Shown here: positions 8,465 to 17,818 of the stretch, in pieces | How the letters are laid out: each line of letters begins with the position of its first letter | Position numbering within the stretch: position 1 is the first letter of the stretch | Assembly (NCBI RefSeq): GCF_004104055.1 | Contig: NZ_QOVJ01000002.1 | Location: 186,001 to 250,000, forward strand | Length of the DNA stretch: 64,000 nt | Origin: Leeuwenhoekiella aestuarii | Lineage (GTDB): Bacteria > Bacteroidota > Bacteroidia > Flavobacteriales > Flavobacteriaceae | Direction: 5' to 3' | Notes under the pieces: generated by a model | Told to the model about the DNA's origin: nothing | Databases searched by the model: none | Seen by the model: the letters and a program-made list of their open reading frames with translations, nothing else | Program-made: the position numbers and the translations under genes

Positions 8465-9586
8465 ATGAAAAAGGAAACATTAAGAAAGGGATTTGTATTT
8501 AAAAGCTACGAAGCCCCAGAACAATCTCTGTTTGATCAACTTTTTGAAATCTTTAAAGAATTGATCACGCATACTTCTGGAGATTTTGATGAGGCAATGG
8601 ATTGGTTAAAGGAACTTGACAAAGAATACAAACTTACCAACGAAGACTATACCTTAGATGATTTTGTTCAGGAGCTTAAAGACAAGGGGTACATTCGAGA
8701 AGAGATAGAACCAGATGGTAACGGTGGTATGTCAATTACTGCAAAGACAGAACGTGCGATACGTCAGCGAGCGCTTGATCAAATTTTTGGGAAACTGAAA
8801 CGTGGCGGAGCCGGAAATCATAAAACCAATAGAGTAGGACGTGGTGACGAGCATACCGGTGAATATCGGGAGTATCGTTTTGGGGATGCTCTTGAACGGG
8901 TTTCAATGACCGAAAGTCTCAAAAATGCTCAGATCAATAATGGCATTGGTAATTTTGATTTGACGGAAAAAGATCTGGTGGTTGAAGAAACCCAGTTTAA
9001 AGCGCAGATGAGTACGGTTCTGATGATAGATATCAGTCACAGTATGATTCTATATGGTGAAGATCGAATAACTCCGGCAAAAAAAGTGGCGATGGCTTTA
9101 GCCGAATTGATCACTACCCGCTACCCAAAAGATACCTTAGACATTATTGTTTTTGGAAACGACAGTTGGCCTATAAAAATCAAAGATTTGCCGTATTTGC
9201 AAGTAGGACCGTACCACACCAATACAGTTGCCGGCTTACAATTAGCGATGGATATTCTTCGCCGTAAACGAAACACCAACAGACAGATTTTTATGATAAC
9301 TGATGGTAAGCCCAGCTGCGTTCGGGAACCAGATGGATTTTACTATAAAAACAGTGTAGGTCTAGACGATTATATTGTAAACAAATGTTACAGTATGGCA
9401 AGTCAGGCTCGTAAGGTCAAGATCCCGATAACAACATTTATGATCGCTCAAGATCCCTATTTAATGAAGTTTGTGCGTCAATTTACACAAGCTAATCAAG
9501 GGAAAGCATTTTACACCGGTCTGCAAGGTCTGGGTGAGATGATCTTTGAAGATTATGAGACAAACAGAAAGAAAAAAATACGCTAG
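8465..9586 (+). CDS. VWA-domain protein, partner of the downstream AAA ATPase
   Basis: A 373-residue cytoplasmic protein with no signal peptide. The C-terminal half (about 180-370) is a von Willebrand A domain with an intact metal-ion-dependent adhesion site: Asp189, Ser191 and Ser193 (DISHS), a Thr in HTNTVAGLQLA and Asp in ITDGKPS. The N-terminal half is helical and charged. MoxR- and ChlI-like ATPases commonly pair with such VWA proteins for metal insertion or complex assembly; the spacing of 29 bp to the ATPase gene supports this. The specific substrate is unknown. Confidence 0.8.
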   Translation: MKKETLRKGFVFKSYEAPEQSLFDQLFEIFKELITHTSGDFDEAMDWLKELDKEYKLTNEDYTLDDFVQELKDKGYIREEIEPDGNGGMSITAKTERAIRQRALDQIFGKLKRGGAGNHKTNRVGRGDEHTGEYREYRFGDALERVSMTESLKNAQINNGIGNFDLTEKDLVVEETQFKAQMSTVLMIDISHSMILYGEDRITPAKKVAMALAELITTRYPKDTLDIIVFGNDSWPIKIKDLPYLQVGPYHTNTVAGLQLAMDILRRKRNTNRQIFMITDGKPSCVREPDGFYYKNSVGLDDYIVNKCYSMASQARKVKIPITTFMIAQDPYLMKFVRQFTQANQGKAFYTGLQGLGEMIFEDYETNRKKKIR

Positions 9587-9615
9587 AAAAAAAATATTAA
9601 ATCGAAAAAGAAACT

Positions 9616-11079
9616 ATGAGTAAACCAGATTTTAAAACACTAGGTGAGCTAAAAAAATCAGATTATATAAGCCGAGGTATAAAAGATGAACTTCGTGCAA
9701 ATCTGGTAAACAATATAAAAGCAGGTAAAAATTCATTTGAAGGAATTCACGGATATGAGTATACGGTTATTCCAGAACTGGAAAGAGCCATTCTATCAAA
9801 GCATAACATCAATCTTTTAGGGTTACGCGGGCAGGCAAAAACTCGTTTGGCGCGTTTGATGGTTCAGTTGTTAGATGAGTGGATTCCTGTGGTTGAAGGT
9901 TCAGAATTAAATGATGATCCGTTGAAACCTTTATCGCGCTATGCACAAGAATTAATCGCCGAAAAAGGAGATGACACACCAATTGTATGGATGCATCGTG
10001 ATGAGCGTTTTGCTGAAAAACTCGCAACCCCAGATGTAACTGTAGCTGATTTGATAGGAGATGTTGACCCTATAAAAGCAGCCAATTTAAAATTGAGTTA
10101 TGCCGATGATAGAGTGCTGCATTTTGGGATGATTCCACGGGCGAATCGTTGCATTTTTGTAATCAATGAATTACCCGATTTACAAGCGCGTATTCAAGTA
10201 GCATTATTCAATATTTTACAAGAAGGTGATATACAGATTCGAGGTTTTAAATTGAGACTTCCGTTAGACCTTCAATTTGTCTTTACGGCAAACCCTGAAG
10301 ATTATACAAATAGAGGTAGTATTGTGACACCACTTAAAGATCGTATCGGCTCTCAAATTCTTACGCATTATCCAGAGAGTATTGAGATTGCTCGTGCTAT
10401 CACAGAGCAGGAAGCAAAGCGTGATGCACGTAATGAAGAACAAGTTTATGTGCCTTCTCTAGCAAAAGACCTTTTAGAACAAATAAGTTTTGAAGCTCGT
10501 GAGAGTGAATTTATTGATGTCAAAAGCGGGGTAAGTGCTCGTATGAGTATAACCGCTTTTGAAAACTTATTGAGCACAGCTGAACGTCGTTCTTTACTCG
10601 CAGGTGATGATAAGACTGCAGTACGTCTTGGTGATTTTATGGGAATGATCCCTGCGATTACTGGTAAAGTAGAATTGGTTTATGAAGGCGAGCAGGAGGG
10701 AGCAGCATCGGTTGCACATACGTTGATTGGCGATGCGATTCAGAGGTTATTTGTGACGTATTTTCCTGAAATTAAAAAGCTCGAAAAACAAAATGAGAAA
10801 AGTCCGTATGATGATATTGTAACCTGGTTTTTTGATCAGAGTGACTTTCAATTGCTAGATGATTTAACCGAAGATGAATATAAAAAGATGTTAGATTCGG
10901 TTACTCCATTAGAAAAGCTTGTGACTGAATATTTACCGGATTTAGAGCCTAAGGATAAATATTTTATGAAAGAATTTATTTTATGGGCTTTGGTAGAATT
11001 TCAGAAGTTAAGCAAATACCGTATGACCGATGGTATACGCTTTAAAGATCTATATGGGAGCTACATAAGCGGACTTTAA
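9616..11079 (+). CDS. MoxR/magnesium-chelatase-like AAA+ ATPase
   Basis: A 487-residue AAA+ protein of the MoxR/ChlI-like class. The P-loop region reads LLGLRGQAKTR (residues 67-77): the glycine usually found before the lysine is Ala74. The Walker B segment is CIFVINELPDL, with Asn184 where an Asp is expected and Glu185 kept. Following motifs are intact: the helix RIQVALFNILQEGDIQIRG and the sensor-1 segment FVFTANPEDYTNRG. A C-terminal helical region (about 300-487) is longer than in small MoxR proteins. It is the second gene of a two-gene operon with the VWA protein and probably remodels a protein complex with it. Confidence 0.82.
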   Translation: MSKPDFKTLGELKKSDYISRGIKDELRANLVNNIKAGKNSFEGIHGYEYTVIPELERAILSKHNINLLGLRGQAKTRLARLMVQLLDEWIPVVEGSELNDDPLKPLSRYAQELIAEKGDDTPIVWMHRDERFAEKLATPDVTVADLIGDVDPIKAANLKLSYADDRVLHFGMIPRANRCIFVINELPDLQARIQVALFNILQEGDIQIRGFKLRLPLDLQFVFTANPEDYTNRGSIVTPLKDRIGSQILTHYPESIEIARAITEQEAKRDARNEEQVYVPSLAKDLLEQISFEARESEFIDVKSGVSARMSITAFENLLSTAERRSLLAGDDKTAVRLGDFMGMIPAITGKVELVYEGEQEGAASVAHTLIGDAIQRLFVTYFPEIKKLEKQNEKSPYDDIVTWFFDQSDFQLLDDLTEDEYKKMLDSVTPLEKLVTEYLPDLEPKDKYFMKEFILWALVEFQKLSKYRMTDGIRFKDLYGSYISGL

Positions 11080-11103
11080 GTTTTGGTCTTAATAAAGAAA
11101 ATA

Positions 11104-11136
11104 AAAACCCCGTTAAGCAGCACTTAACGGGGTTTT
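11104..11136. terminator. Strong bidirectional terminator
   Basis: A 14-bp perfect stem, AAAACCCCGTTAAG (11104-11117) and CTTAACGGGGTTTT (11123-11136), with a 5-nt loop. It separates the convergent AAA ATPase and OmpA genes. Confidence 0.85.
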
Positions 11137-11155
11137 CTGATTTAGGGATTTGATT

Positions 11156-13027
11156 TTATTTTAGAATGGTAAATTCACTTCTTCGGTTAACATCTTGTTG
11201 CTCTTCGGTACAATTCATATCGTTACAATCATTTATAGGATCTGTTTCGCCATAACCTTTAGCTTGTAAGCGATTATGATCGATACCTTTAGAAATCAAG
11301 TACTCTACTGTTGATTGCGCTCTCTTTTCAGATAATTCTTTATTATATTTTTCAGAGCCACGCTGGTCAGTATGAGATGCAACTTCGATACTCATCTCAG
11401 TATATTTTTGCATTAGGTCTACAAGTTTATCTAGAATTACAGCAGCATCAGGACGTATATTTGATTTATCAAAATCAAAGTAGATCTTTTCAAGATTTAC
11501 CTGAGTTAATTGATTACGTTCGTTTACTGCTACTATATTTTCAGTGTCTGCATAAGCCGACATTTGTAGTTTAATGAGTGTCTTAGTATTCTGAGAATAT
11601 TCAATTTTAACCTCTTTTTCTACCGGAGCATAAAGCGCCTTACTTGCTTTAATCTTATAAAAACTATTAGGGCGAACCATAAATTTGAAGCTTCCATCCG
11701 CTTCAGTAGTCATTTTTTGAATAGTTCCCGTTTCAGGTCTGAATAAAGTTACCTCTGCGCCTGGTAAAGGCTCAAGAGTTTTCTTATCGTCTACATTACC
11801 CAAGATTTGGTAATCGAGATTAGGAAAGGTTTCAAAACTATAAAGCTTGTCTTTTCCTGTTCGGTTAGAAGAGATAAAGCCACTTGCCTGACGCTCTTTT
11901 ATGATCAGCGCAAAATCGTCTGCGTTAGAATTTATAGAACTTCCTAAGTTATATGCTTCCGCGAAAGCGTCACCTTCAGGATCACTACTATACAAGTCAA
12001 GTCCACCCAAACCTTCAACGCGGTTTGAAGCAAAATATAAATTGCCATTTTCTGAAACGTAAGGAAATTGTTCTAGTTTATCAGAGTTTATGTTTATACC
12101 TAAATTAACTGGAGAACCAAAGATGTTATCTCCCGTGATCTCAGCCTTGTAAATATCAAAACTTCCAAATCCACCAGGCATATCACTTGAGAAATAAAGG
12201 GTTTTCTCATCGGGGCTTAATGCAGGGTGAGCAACAGAATATTCATCAGAACTAATAGGCAACATCACAATGTTGTCCCATTTACCGGCAATTAATTCTG
12301 CGCTATAGAGCTGTAAAGGCGCGACTTTTGCACCATTTACTTTTGTAAATTTATCACTGGTACGTGTAAAGTACATTTTTTGACCATCTGCAGTAAACAC
12401 AGCACTACTTTCGTGTGTGTCTGTATTGATATTTCCGGGAAAAAGACCTTCATCAGTAATCGCTTCACCATTAGTTTTTGCGTAATATAGATCCAGATAA
12501 GGTTTTCCCGTCCAAGGGTAAATAGGTCGGGCGCCATTTCGGTTTGAAGCAAAAACAATTTGACGATCATAATAAGCAGCACCAAAATCATCGTAAGCAG
12601 AAGCAGCATCTATTACTTCAGGTAAAAAGAACTGAGAAACCTTCATATCGTGCTCTTCCATAGTTTTAAGAATATCTATGTTAGTACCGTTATAATTGGT
12701 CAAAATCTCATTAGCTCTGTGATAATCTTTATTACGTTTTAGTGCATCAGCATAGCGAAAATGTGCTTCAGGGGATCGCCCCTCATTTAATTCCCAGGCA
12801 ACGTCGTAAGCTTTTACAGCTTGAGTGGCATCACCAGTAAAATAATAGGCGTCAGCCAGATTTAAAGAAGCATCAGCATCTAATTCTGATTCATTTTCAT
12901 AAGCAGTTATCGCTTCGGCATAAGCCTGATTGGCAAAAAGTTTGTTAGCTTTTTCTAGTGTTTTGTTTTGAGCAAATCCTACCTGACAAGCGGCTAGCAG
13001 AATGAAGAGTAGCGTATAATTTTTCAT
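11156..13027 (-). CDS. OmpA-family outer-membrane protein with TPR and PD40 repeats
   Basis: A 623-residue exported protein (signal about 1-19, ending VGFAQ). Order of parts: TPR-like helical repeats (about 22-130), PD40/WD40-like propeller strands (about 140-400, for example SPDEKTLYFSSDMPGGFGSFDIYKA), a carboxypeptidase-regulatory-like beta domain (about 415-490, GAEVTLFRPETG), and a C-terminal OmpA peptidoglycan-binding domain (about 505-623) with IYFDFDKSNIRPDA and SHTDQRGSEKYNKELSEKRA. It is the last gene of a CHU_C - PorP/SprF - OmpA operon, the common layout for T9SS-exported adhesins and their outer-membrane partners. Likely role: anchoring this surface complex to peptidoglycan (inference). 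Confidence 0.88.
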   Translation of the reverse strand: MKNYTLLFILLAACQVGFAQNKTLEKANKLFANQAYAEAITAYENESELDADASLNLADAYYFTGDATQAVKAYDVAWELNEGRSPEAHFRYADALKRNKDYHRANEILTNYNGTNIDILKTMEEHDMKVSQFFLPEVIDAASAYDDFGAAYYDRQIVFASNRNGARPIYPWTGKPYLDLYYAKTNGEAITDEGLFPGNINTDTHESSAVFTADGQKMYFTRTSDKFTKVNGAKVAPLQLYSAELIAGKWDNIVMLPISSDEYSVAHPALSPDEKTLYFSSDMPGGFGSFDIYKAEITGDNIFGSPVNLGININSDKLEQFPYVSENGNLYFASNRVEGLGGLDLYSSDPEGDAFAEAYNLGSSINSNADDFALIIKERQASGFISSNRTGKDKLYSFETFPNLDYQILGNVDDKKTLEPLPGAEVTLFRPETGTIQKMTTEADGSFKFMVRPNSFYKIKASKALYAPVEKEVKIEYSQNTKTLIKLQMSAYADTENIVAVNERNQLTQVNLEKIYFDFDKSNIRPDAAVILDKLVDLMQKYTEMSIEVASHTDQRGSEKYNKELSEKRAQSTVEYLISKGIDHNRLQAKGYGETDPINDCNDMNCTEEQQDVNRRSEFTILK

Positions 13028-13044
13028 AGTCGTAGTAGTTTTGA

Positions 13045-13998
13045 TTAAAAGAAACGTGGTGATTTGCGATAAGAAGGTAATTTGCCAAAAATGTCAAAGT
13101 CAAAAAGAACCATGATCTCGTGGCTACCCTTGTTGTACTCACCAAGATTTGAAGTGGTATAATCATAAGCATAGCCTACGCGTACTCCCGGTGTAACTTC
13201 AAAATTTACCATACCGGTAACTGCGTCATCCAGACGGTAGCCTATACCTGCTTCAAAGCGTTGATAAAAACGCACGTTGGCATTTACATCTATACTTATC
13301 GGTGCACCGTTTACCCAGCGCGCCATAAACGAAGGTTTTACCTGAAAATCAGCTGAAGGTTCAAATACATAACCACCCGTTAAGAAGTAATGTGTGTTTT
13401 CACTTCCTAAACGTTGAACCCCGTCTTCATCTTCAATATGTGTAGAAGCCACAAGGTTAGGAGCAGAAAGCCCTACATAATAACGCTCAGAAAAATAGTA
13501 AGCACCTATACCAATTGTTGGATACGTCTGGTTGATATTCTGCGCAAAAGAAGGATCTGTTGCAGGAGCACCACTGCCCAGTTGTAATCGGCTAAAATCT
13601 GTGCTAAAAAAAGAAGCACCGGCTTTAAGACCTAACGAAAGGGTTGCATTTTCTTGAATAGGTAGTTTATATGCAAAATCTGCATTGATGTTAGTTTCCT
13701 GAACCACATCACCTATCTCATCGTGAACGAGATTTAAGCCTATTTCTACTTTTTCAGACATGGGTAAATGACCAAAGAATGTCGCTGTAGTAGGTGCACC
13801 ATCTATACCGACCCACTGGGAACGATAAAGAGCTCCTACTTTAGCTTTATTTACTGAAGAGTATGCAGGGTTGATAACACTCATGTTATACATATACTGG
13901 GTATACTCGGGATCTTGCTGAGCAAACAGACTTCCACATAAAAGGATGAATGTTGCAAATAATGTGAATCTTGAAGTTGTATTTATCATTGGGAGCAT
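13045..13998 (-). CDS. PorP/SprF-family type IX secretion outer-membrane protein
   Basis: A beta-barrel protein of about 317 residues with the family hallmarks QQDPEYTQYMYNMSVINPAYSS at its mature N terminus and GIGYRLDDAVTGMVNFEVTPGVRVGYAYDYTTSNLG near the C terminus. The frame is open upstream to 14049, overlapping the previous gene, but the signal peptide (INTTSRFTLFATFILLCGSLFAQ) requires a start at 13998 or 13989; 13998 lies 4 bp after the upstream stop and is preferred. PorP/SprF proteins serve the export or surface attachment of a CHU_C-type partner, here the adhesin encoded just upstream. Confidence 0.88.
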   Translation of the reverse strand: MLPMINTTSRFTLFATFILLCGSLFAQQDPEYTQYMYNMSVINPAYSSVNKAKVGALYRSQWVGIDGAPTTATFFGHLPMSEKVEIGLNLVHDEIGDVVQETNINADFAYKLPIQENATLSLGLKAGASFFSTDFSRLQLGSGAPATDPSFAQNINQTYPTIGIGAYYFSERYYVGLSAPNLVASTHIEDEDGVQRLGSENTHYFLTGGYVFEPSADFQVKPSFMARWVNGAPISIDVNANVRFYQRFEAGIGYRLDDAVTGMVNFEVTPGVRVGYAYDYTTSNLGEYNKGSHEIMVLFDFDIFGKLPSYRKSPRFF

Positions 13999-14002
13999 CC
14001 TT

Positions 14003-17000
14003 TTATCTGTTGAGGTAAACTTTACCTTGTTTTGGGCTGGTTTGCCCATCGTTATAATTTATAATGTAGAAATACACACCGTTAGGAAGCGTATTACCAC
14101 CTAAGCGGTTTTGATTGGCGTGACCATCCCAGAAACCGGTACTGCTGTCGCCTTTAAAAACAACCTTCCCGTAACGATTAAAGATCTCAATAGTATAATC
14201 TGGGTACACGATCTCCATGTTTTTCATTTCGAAAACATCATTGATGCCATCTCCGTTAGGAGAGAATCCGTCAGGGATAAATACCGAATCACAACCGCTT
14301 AGATCTACAGTAACTTCAAGTCTTTGGCTTCCTTCACAACCTGTTGCTGTATTTTGAGCTGCGATATAATAGGTTGTATTTGCTCTTAGTGGAGTAGAAG
14401 GGTTAACCACTGAAGTTCCTGTGGGAGAATCATAGGTAATTATGGTAAAAGAAGAGCTGATATTAGCCTCAAGGTCTGTAACTGTTGGATCATCATTGAT
14501 ACAGAAAACAGCTCCATCACTAGCGATACTTGGAACTGCAGGATCTTCTAATGTCAAATCGACAACTGTTACTGGTAAATTTGTAGCACTACACATTGTT
14601 GTGCTATTTTGAATGTCTAACAAATTAAACATTGTCAAACCTCCAGAAGTAAAAACTGAGCTTTCAAGAATAACATCTGCGCTGCCGCCGGTAAATTTGA
14701 CAGTTTTTGTGATTATTTCAGATTCGGTTGCACCACTAAGTTGATAATAAATCTCATAATCAATATCAGATAATACTGTTGCGCCAGAAAGCCTCACGGT
14801 AACTGATTCACCAAAACAAACATCATTCGCAGTACCTGTAATGCCTGTCGCATCAGGTAACGGGAAAATTTCAAAATCATCATTAACAGTTACAGGAACA
14901 GAAGAACAACCCGCATCACTATTAATTAAGGTCGCAGTAATGGTTGTTGTACCAGTTGCAGAAAGATTAATAGCAGGTATTTCAAATGACCCTTGACCAT
15001 TTGTGATTTCAACATCAGCTGTTAGGTCTTGTGCAGTATTAGAAACACTAAGATTGTAAGTAATGATGTAGTCGCCATCAGCAAGATTTGCTCCTGCTGT
15101 GATCGTTACAAAACCACTTTTTGCAAGACATATATCTGAAGCTAATAAATCACCATCTGCAAGTTCTGGTACATGATTTACTTCAAAAGAAGTTGAGGTT
15201 GCTGTTGTATTTGCACATGATGAACCTGGCTCTGCAATAGAATTTATAGTAATCGTAGTTGAACCAGTATTTGTTATTGTTTCGGCAGCGATAGTTAATG
15301 AAGCTTCACCAGCTATAAATTCAATACTTGCATTATCTGAAAATGTATTTTCACCGATTAATTCATAATTTATATCATAATTACCATCGCTCAGATCTGA
15401 ATTCGTAAAAAGTAATTCTGTGCTTTCACCAAAACAAATGGAGGCAACAGATAAAGTTGTATTTTCTAATGATGGCACTGGTAATACTTCAAAAGTTGTA
15501 GCGATAGGAAGCCCTGTCGCTGCACAACGCTGTGAAGCTGTAGCTAGACTAATAATAGTAATTGTAGTTGTACCCGCTTCAGCAAGTTGAGTTGCCGTTA
15601 AATCAAAAGTGGTTTTTCCACCTGTAAAAGTCACTTCAACATCAGTATCCTCAGCTGAAGGGTTTACATCACTTAAATTATAAGTTAGTATATAATCTCC
15701 ATCTTGAATCAAAGTAGGGTCTGTAGTAATAGTTACTGTATTTGCTGCATCTTCACAGGAGTCATCAATACTTACAACAGCACCAGTTGCATCTGGAGTT
15801 GCAATAATATTAAAAGAAGCAGTGGGATTGGCAAGATTATCTGCTTCACAAGTGCTAGCTGTGTTACTAACTGCGGTTAAGGTTAATGTAGAATTACCAT
15901 TAGCTAAAATAGCCTGAGGAAGATCAAAACTTCCGGTTCCATCAGTTATTGTTATCTTATCAGCAAGTTGATTTGTTGCTGTTATGCTACCGGAAATATC
16001 ATAGGTGAAATTATAAGTTCCATCCACAAGATTAGGCGTATCTGCGGTATCTGTAATGGTAACTTTAACCGTATCATCTTCACAGGTATCGAGAATACTT
16101 ATTGTCAGTGTTTGGGCATCTGGTTTTGGAGATACCGTAAATGCGGTAGCAATAGCTGCAGGGGTAGAGCAGCCTGTGCTGTTTTCAATAGCGTTTAACG
16201 TAATAGTGTAATCACCTGAACTTGCCAAATAAATAGCTAATAGTTGGATTTCTGCTATCCCATTAGTAACTGTGATATTCTCTGCATCATAGTCTTGGGT
16301 AGCTGTAGAACTGGCTAACGTGTATGAAAAAGTATATTCACCATCAGCAAGTTCAATTTCTGAAGTATTACGGGCATCAGAAATTGTTAGAGTTCCACGT
16401 TTACCAAAACATAAAGGCTGATCTACACTCAAAGCAGAATCACTAACATTTGGTAAAGCTACAATAGTTAGTGTATCACTTAAGTCGTCTAACTTTACAT
16501 CACAAGCATTTTGAGTATTGGGATCTATAATAGAAACCACTTGTATTGTCGCAATACCAGCTGCAGTTAAAAAATCAGGATCAATGTTGAAACTGCCAAC
16601 ACCTTCAGTCATAGTAAGTGTTACTGTTTGTGTACCTGAGTTTGGAGCAGGACTAACGCTATACGTTAACTCATAATCACCATTAGGAATATCAGCGATA
16701 TCACCTGTAATAGTAGCAACAGCATCTATAGGCAGTATATCTTCGCAAAAGATATCTTCATCAGGAGCAGTCAATTCTAAGGTGGCATTTGTAAAATCTA
16801 CAACTTCTTCAATAATTATTGCAACAGTTGTCTGACTGAAAGTACAAATAGGATTAACCGGTTGAACGGTATACGTAAATGTATATGTACCGGGGCCAAA
16901 AGTATCTCTGATGTTTTGAATATTTATAGTACTATCATTAAACCCGTTTATTTCATTGGTTTGATTTTCAGTCCAAACCCCTCCGTTATCTTCGCCAATG

Positions 17001-17707
17001 ATAGCATCTCTAAGATTAAATGCTGTAAAACCAACTAGATCATCGGTTTCACAAAATACAGTGTTAACAGTATTGTCTATAGAACCAGAATCTGGAGCCT
17101 CTATAACTTCTACCATAACTGTACTCATAGTAGAAGGACAAGAGCCTTGAGGCGCTACAGTATACGTAAAGGTATAATTACCAGGTCCTGCTTGCTGCGC
17201 ATTAAAAATTTGCCGGTTAAGTGCATTAGCTGGCCCAACAGTAATCGCCCAAGTTCCAAATAGAGTAGGGCTAGGACTAGAACCTACAAACTGAAAAAGG
17301 TTTACATCGTTTTCGGTCTCACAAGCCACACCATCGTCGTTATCACGACCTGCATAGCCTGCGAGAGTTACCGTTACAGTAGCCTGATTATCTGTACAGC
17401 CTGCAACGCCCTCTACAGTGTAGGTGTAATTAAAGGTACCACCTCTATTAATTAACCACGTATTTAATTCACCGGTTGTGGCATTAAGACCACCACTGTT
17501 GTTATCATCAGACCAGGTTCCACCCGTTACCGGTGAACCATTGAGGGCAGCAAAAAGGTCTATAAATTGGTCCGTTTCTTTATCACAGGAGTTGGTAGAA
17601 GCATCTTCTCCAGCACATTGTGCATATGATTTAGATGAAATTCCTGCAAGAAGTAAAAAGAAAAACAGGGGTACTGCTTTTCCAAACAAGGTAATTGTTT
17701 TACGCAT
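14003..17707 (-). CDS. Large modular surface protein with T9SS type B (CHU_C) sorting domain
   Basis: A 1234-residue secreted protein with a signal peptide (about 1-29, ending SYAQ). Residues about 30-310 hold three PKD/Ig-like units, each with a Cys-containing start. Residues about 312-1054 hold seven tandem modules of about 105 residues, each opening near a Cys (CFGES, CEDD, CLAKSG types), followed by DGDYxxTYxLS and TTITI. The last about 90 residues form the type B sorting domain (PDGFSPNGDGINDVFEMKN ... GVYFYIINYNDGQ ... GKVYLNR), used for gliding-motility-type adhesins. First gene of a three-gene operon with PorP/SprF and OmpA. The ligand is unknown; calling it SprB itself is not justified. 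Confidence 0.88.
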   Translation of the reverse strand: MRKTITLFGKAVPLFFFLLLAGISSKSYAQCAGEDASTNSCDKETDQFIDLFAALNGSPVTGGTWSDDNNSGGLNATTGELNTWLINRGGTFNYTYTVEGVAGCTDNQATVTVTLAGYAGRDNDDGVACETENDVNLFQFVGSSPSPTLFGTWAITVGPANALNRQIFNAQQAGPGNYTFTYTVAPQGSCPSTMSTVMVEVIEAPDSGSIDNTVNTVFCETDDLVGFTAFNLRDAIIGEDNGGVWTENQTNEINGFNDSTINIQNIRDTFGPGTYTFTYTVQPVNPICTFSQTTVAIIIEEVVDFTNATLELTAPDEDIFCEDILPIDAVATITGDIADIPNGDYELTYSVSPAPNSGTQTVTLTMTEGVGSFNIDPDFLTAAGIATIQVVSIIDPNTQNACDVKLDDLSDTLTIVALPNVSDSALSVDQPLCFGKRGTLTISDARNTSEIELADGEYTFSYTLASSTATQDYDAENITVTNGIAEIQLLAIYLASSGDYTITLNAIENSTGCSTPAAIATAFTVSPKPDAQTLTISILDTCEDDTVKVTITDTADTPNLVDGTYNFTYDISGSITATNQLADKITITDGTGSFDLPQAILANGNSTLTLTAVSNTASTCEADNLANPTASFNIIATPDATGAVVSIDDSCEDAANTVTITTDPTLIQDGDYILTYNLSDVNPSAEDTDVEVTFTGGKTTFDLTATQLAEAGTTTITIISLATASQRCAATGLPIATTFEVLPVPSLENTTLSVASICFGESTELLFTNSDLSDGNYDINYELIGENTFSDNASIEFIAGEASLTIAAETITNTGSTTITINSIAEPGSSCANTTATSTSFEVNHVPELADGDLLASDICLAKSGFVTITAGANLADGDYIITYNLSVSNTAQDLTADVEITNGQGSFEIPAINLSATGTTTITATLINSDAGCSSVPVTVNDDFEIFPLPDATGITGTANDVCFGESVTVRLSGATVLSDIDYEIYYQLSGATESEIITKTVKFTGGSADVILESSVFTSGGLTMFNLLDIQNSTTMCSATNLPVTVVDLTLEDPAVPSIASDGAVFCINDDPTVTDLEANISSSFTIITYDSPTGTSVVNPSTPLRANTTYYIAAQNTATGCEGSQRLEVTVDLSGCDSVFIPDGFSPNGDGINDVFEMKNMEIVYPDYTIEIFNRYGKVVFKGDSSTGFWDGHANQNRLGGNTLPNGVYFYIINYNDGQTSPKQGKVYLNR
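14545..16775 (-). repeat. Seven tandem Ig-like coding modules in the CHU_C adhesin
   Basis: About 2.2 kb encodes seven successive modules of about 105 residues. Recurring elements are a Cys at the start, DGxYxxTYxLS in the middle and a TTITIxSI strand near the end, closed by a (T)FEVxPxP linker. Divergence between modules is high at the DNA level, so recent duplication is not indicated. Confidence 0.75.
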
Positions 17708-17818
17708 AGGAGTTGGGTTAGTAAAAATTTAGTACAAGTATAACCGATTAATTGCATATTGTATCGATTAAATGTAGAAAATTTTATTAATCCCTCTCCT
17801 ATATTTTAAAATTAATAA

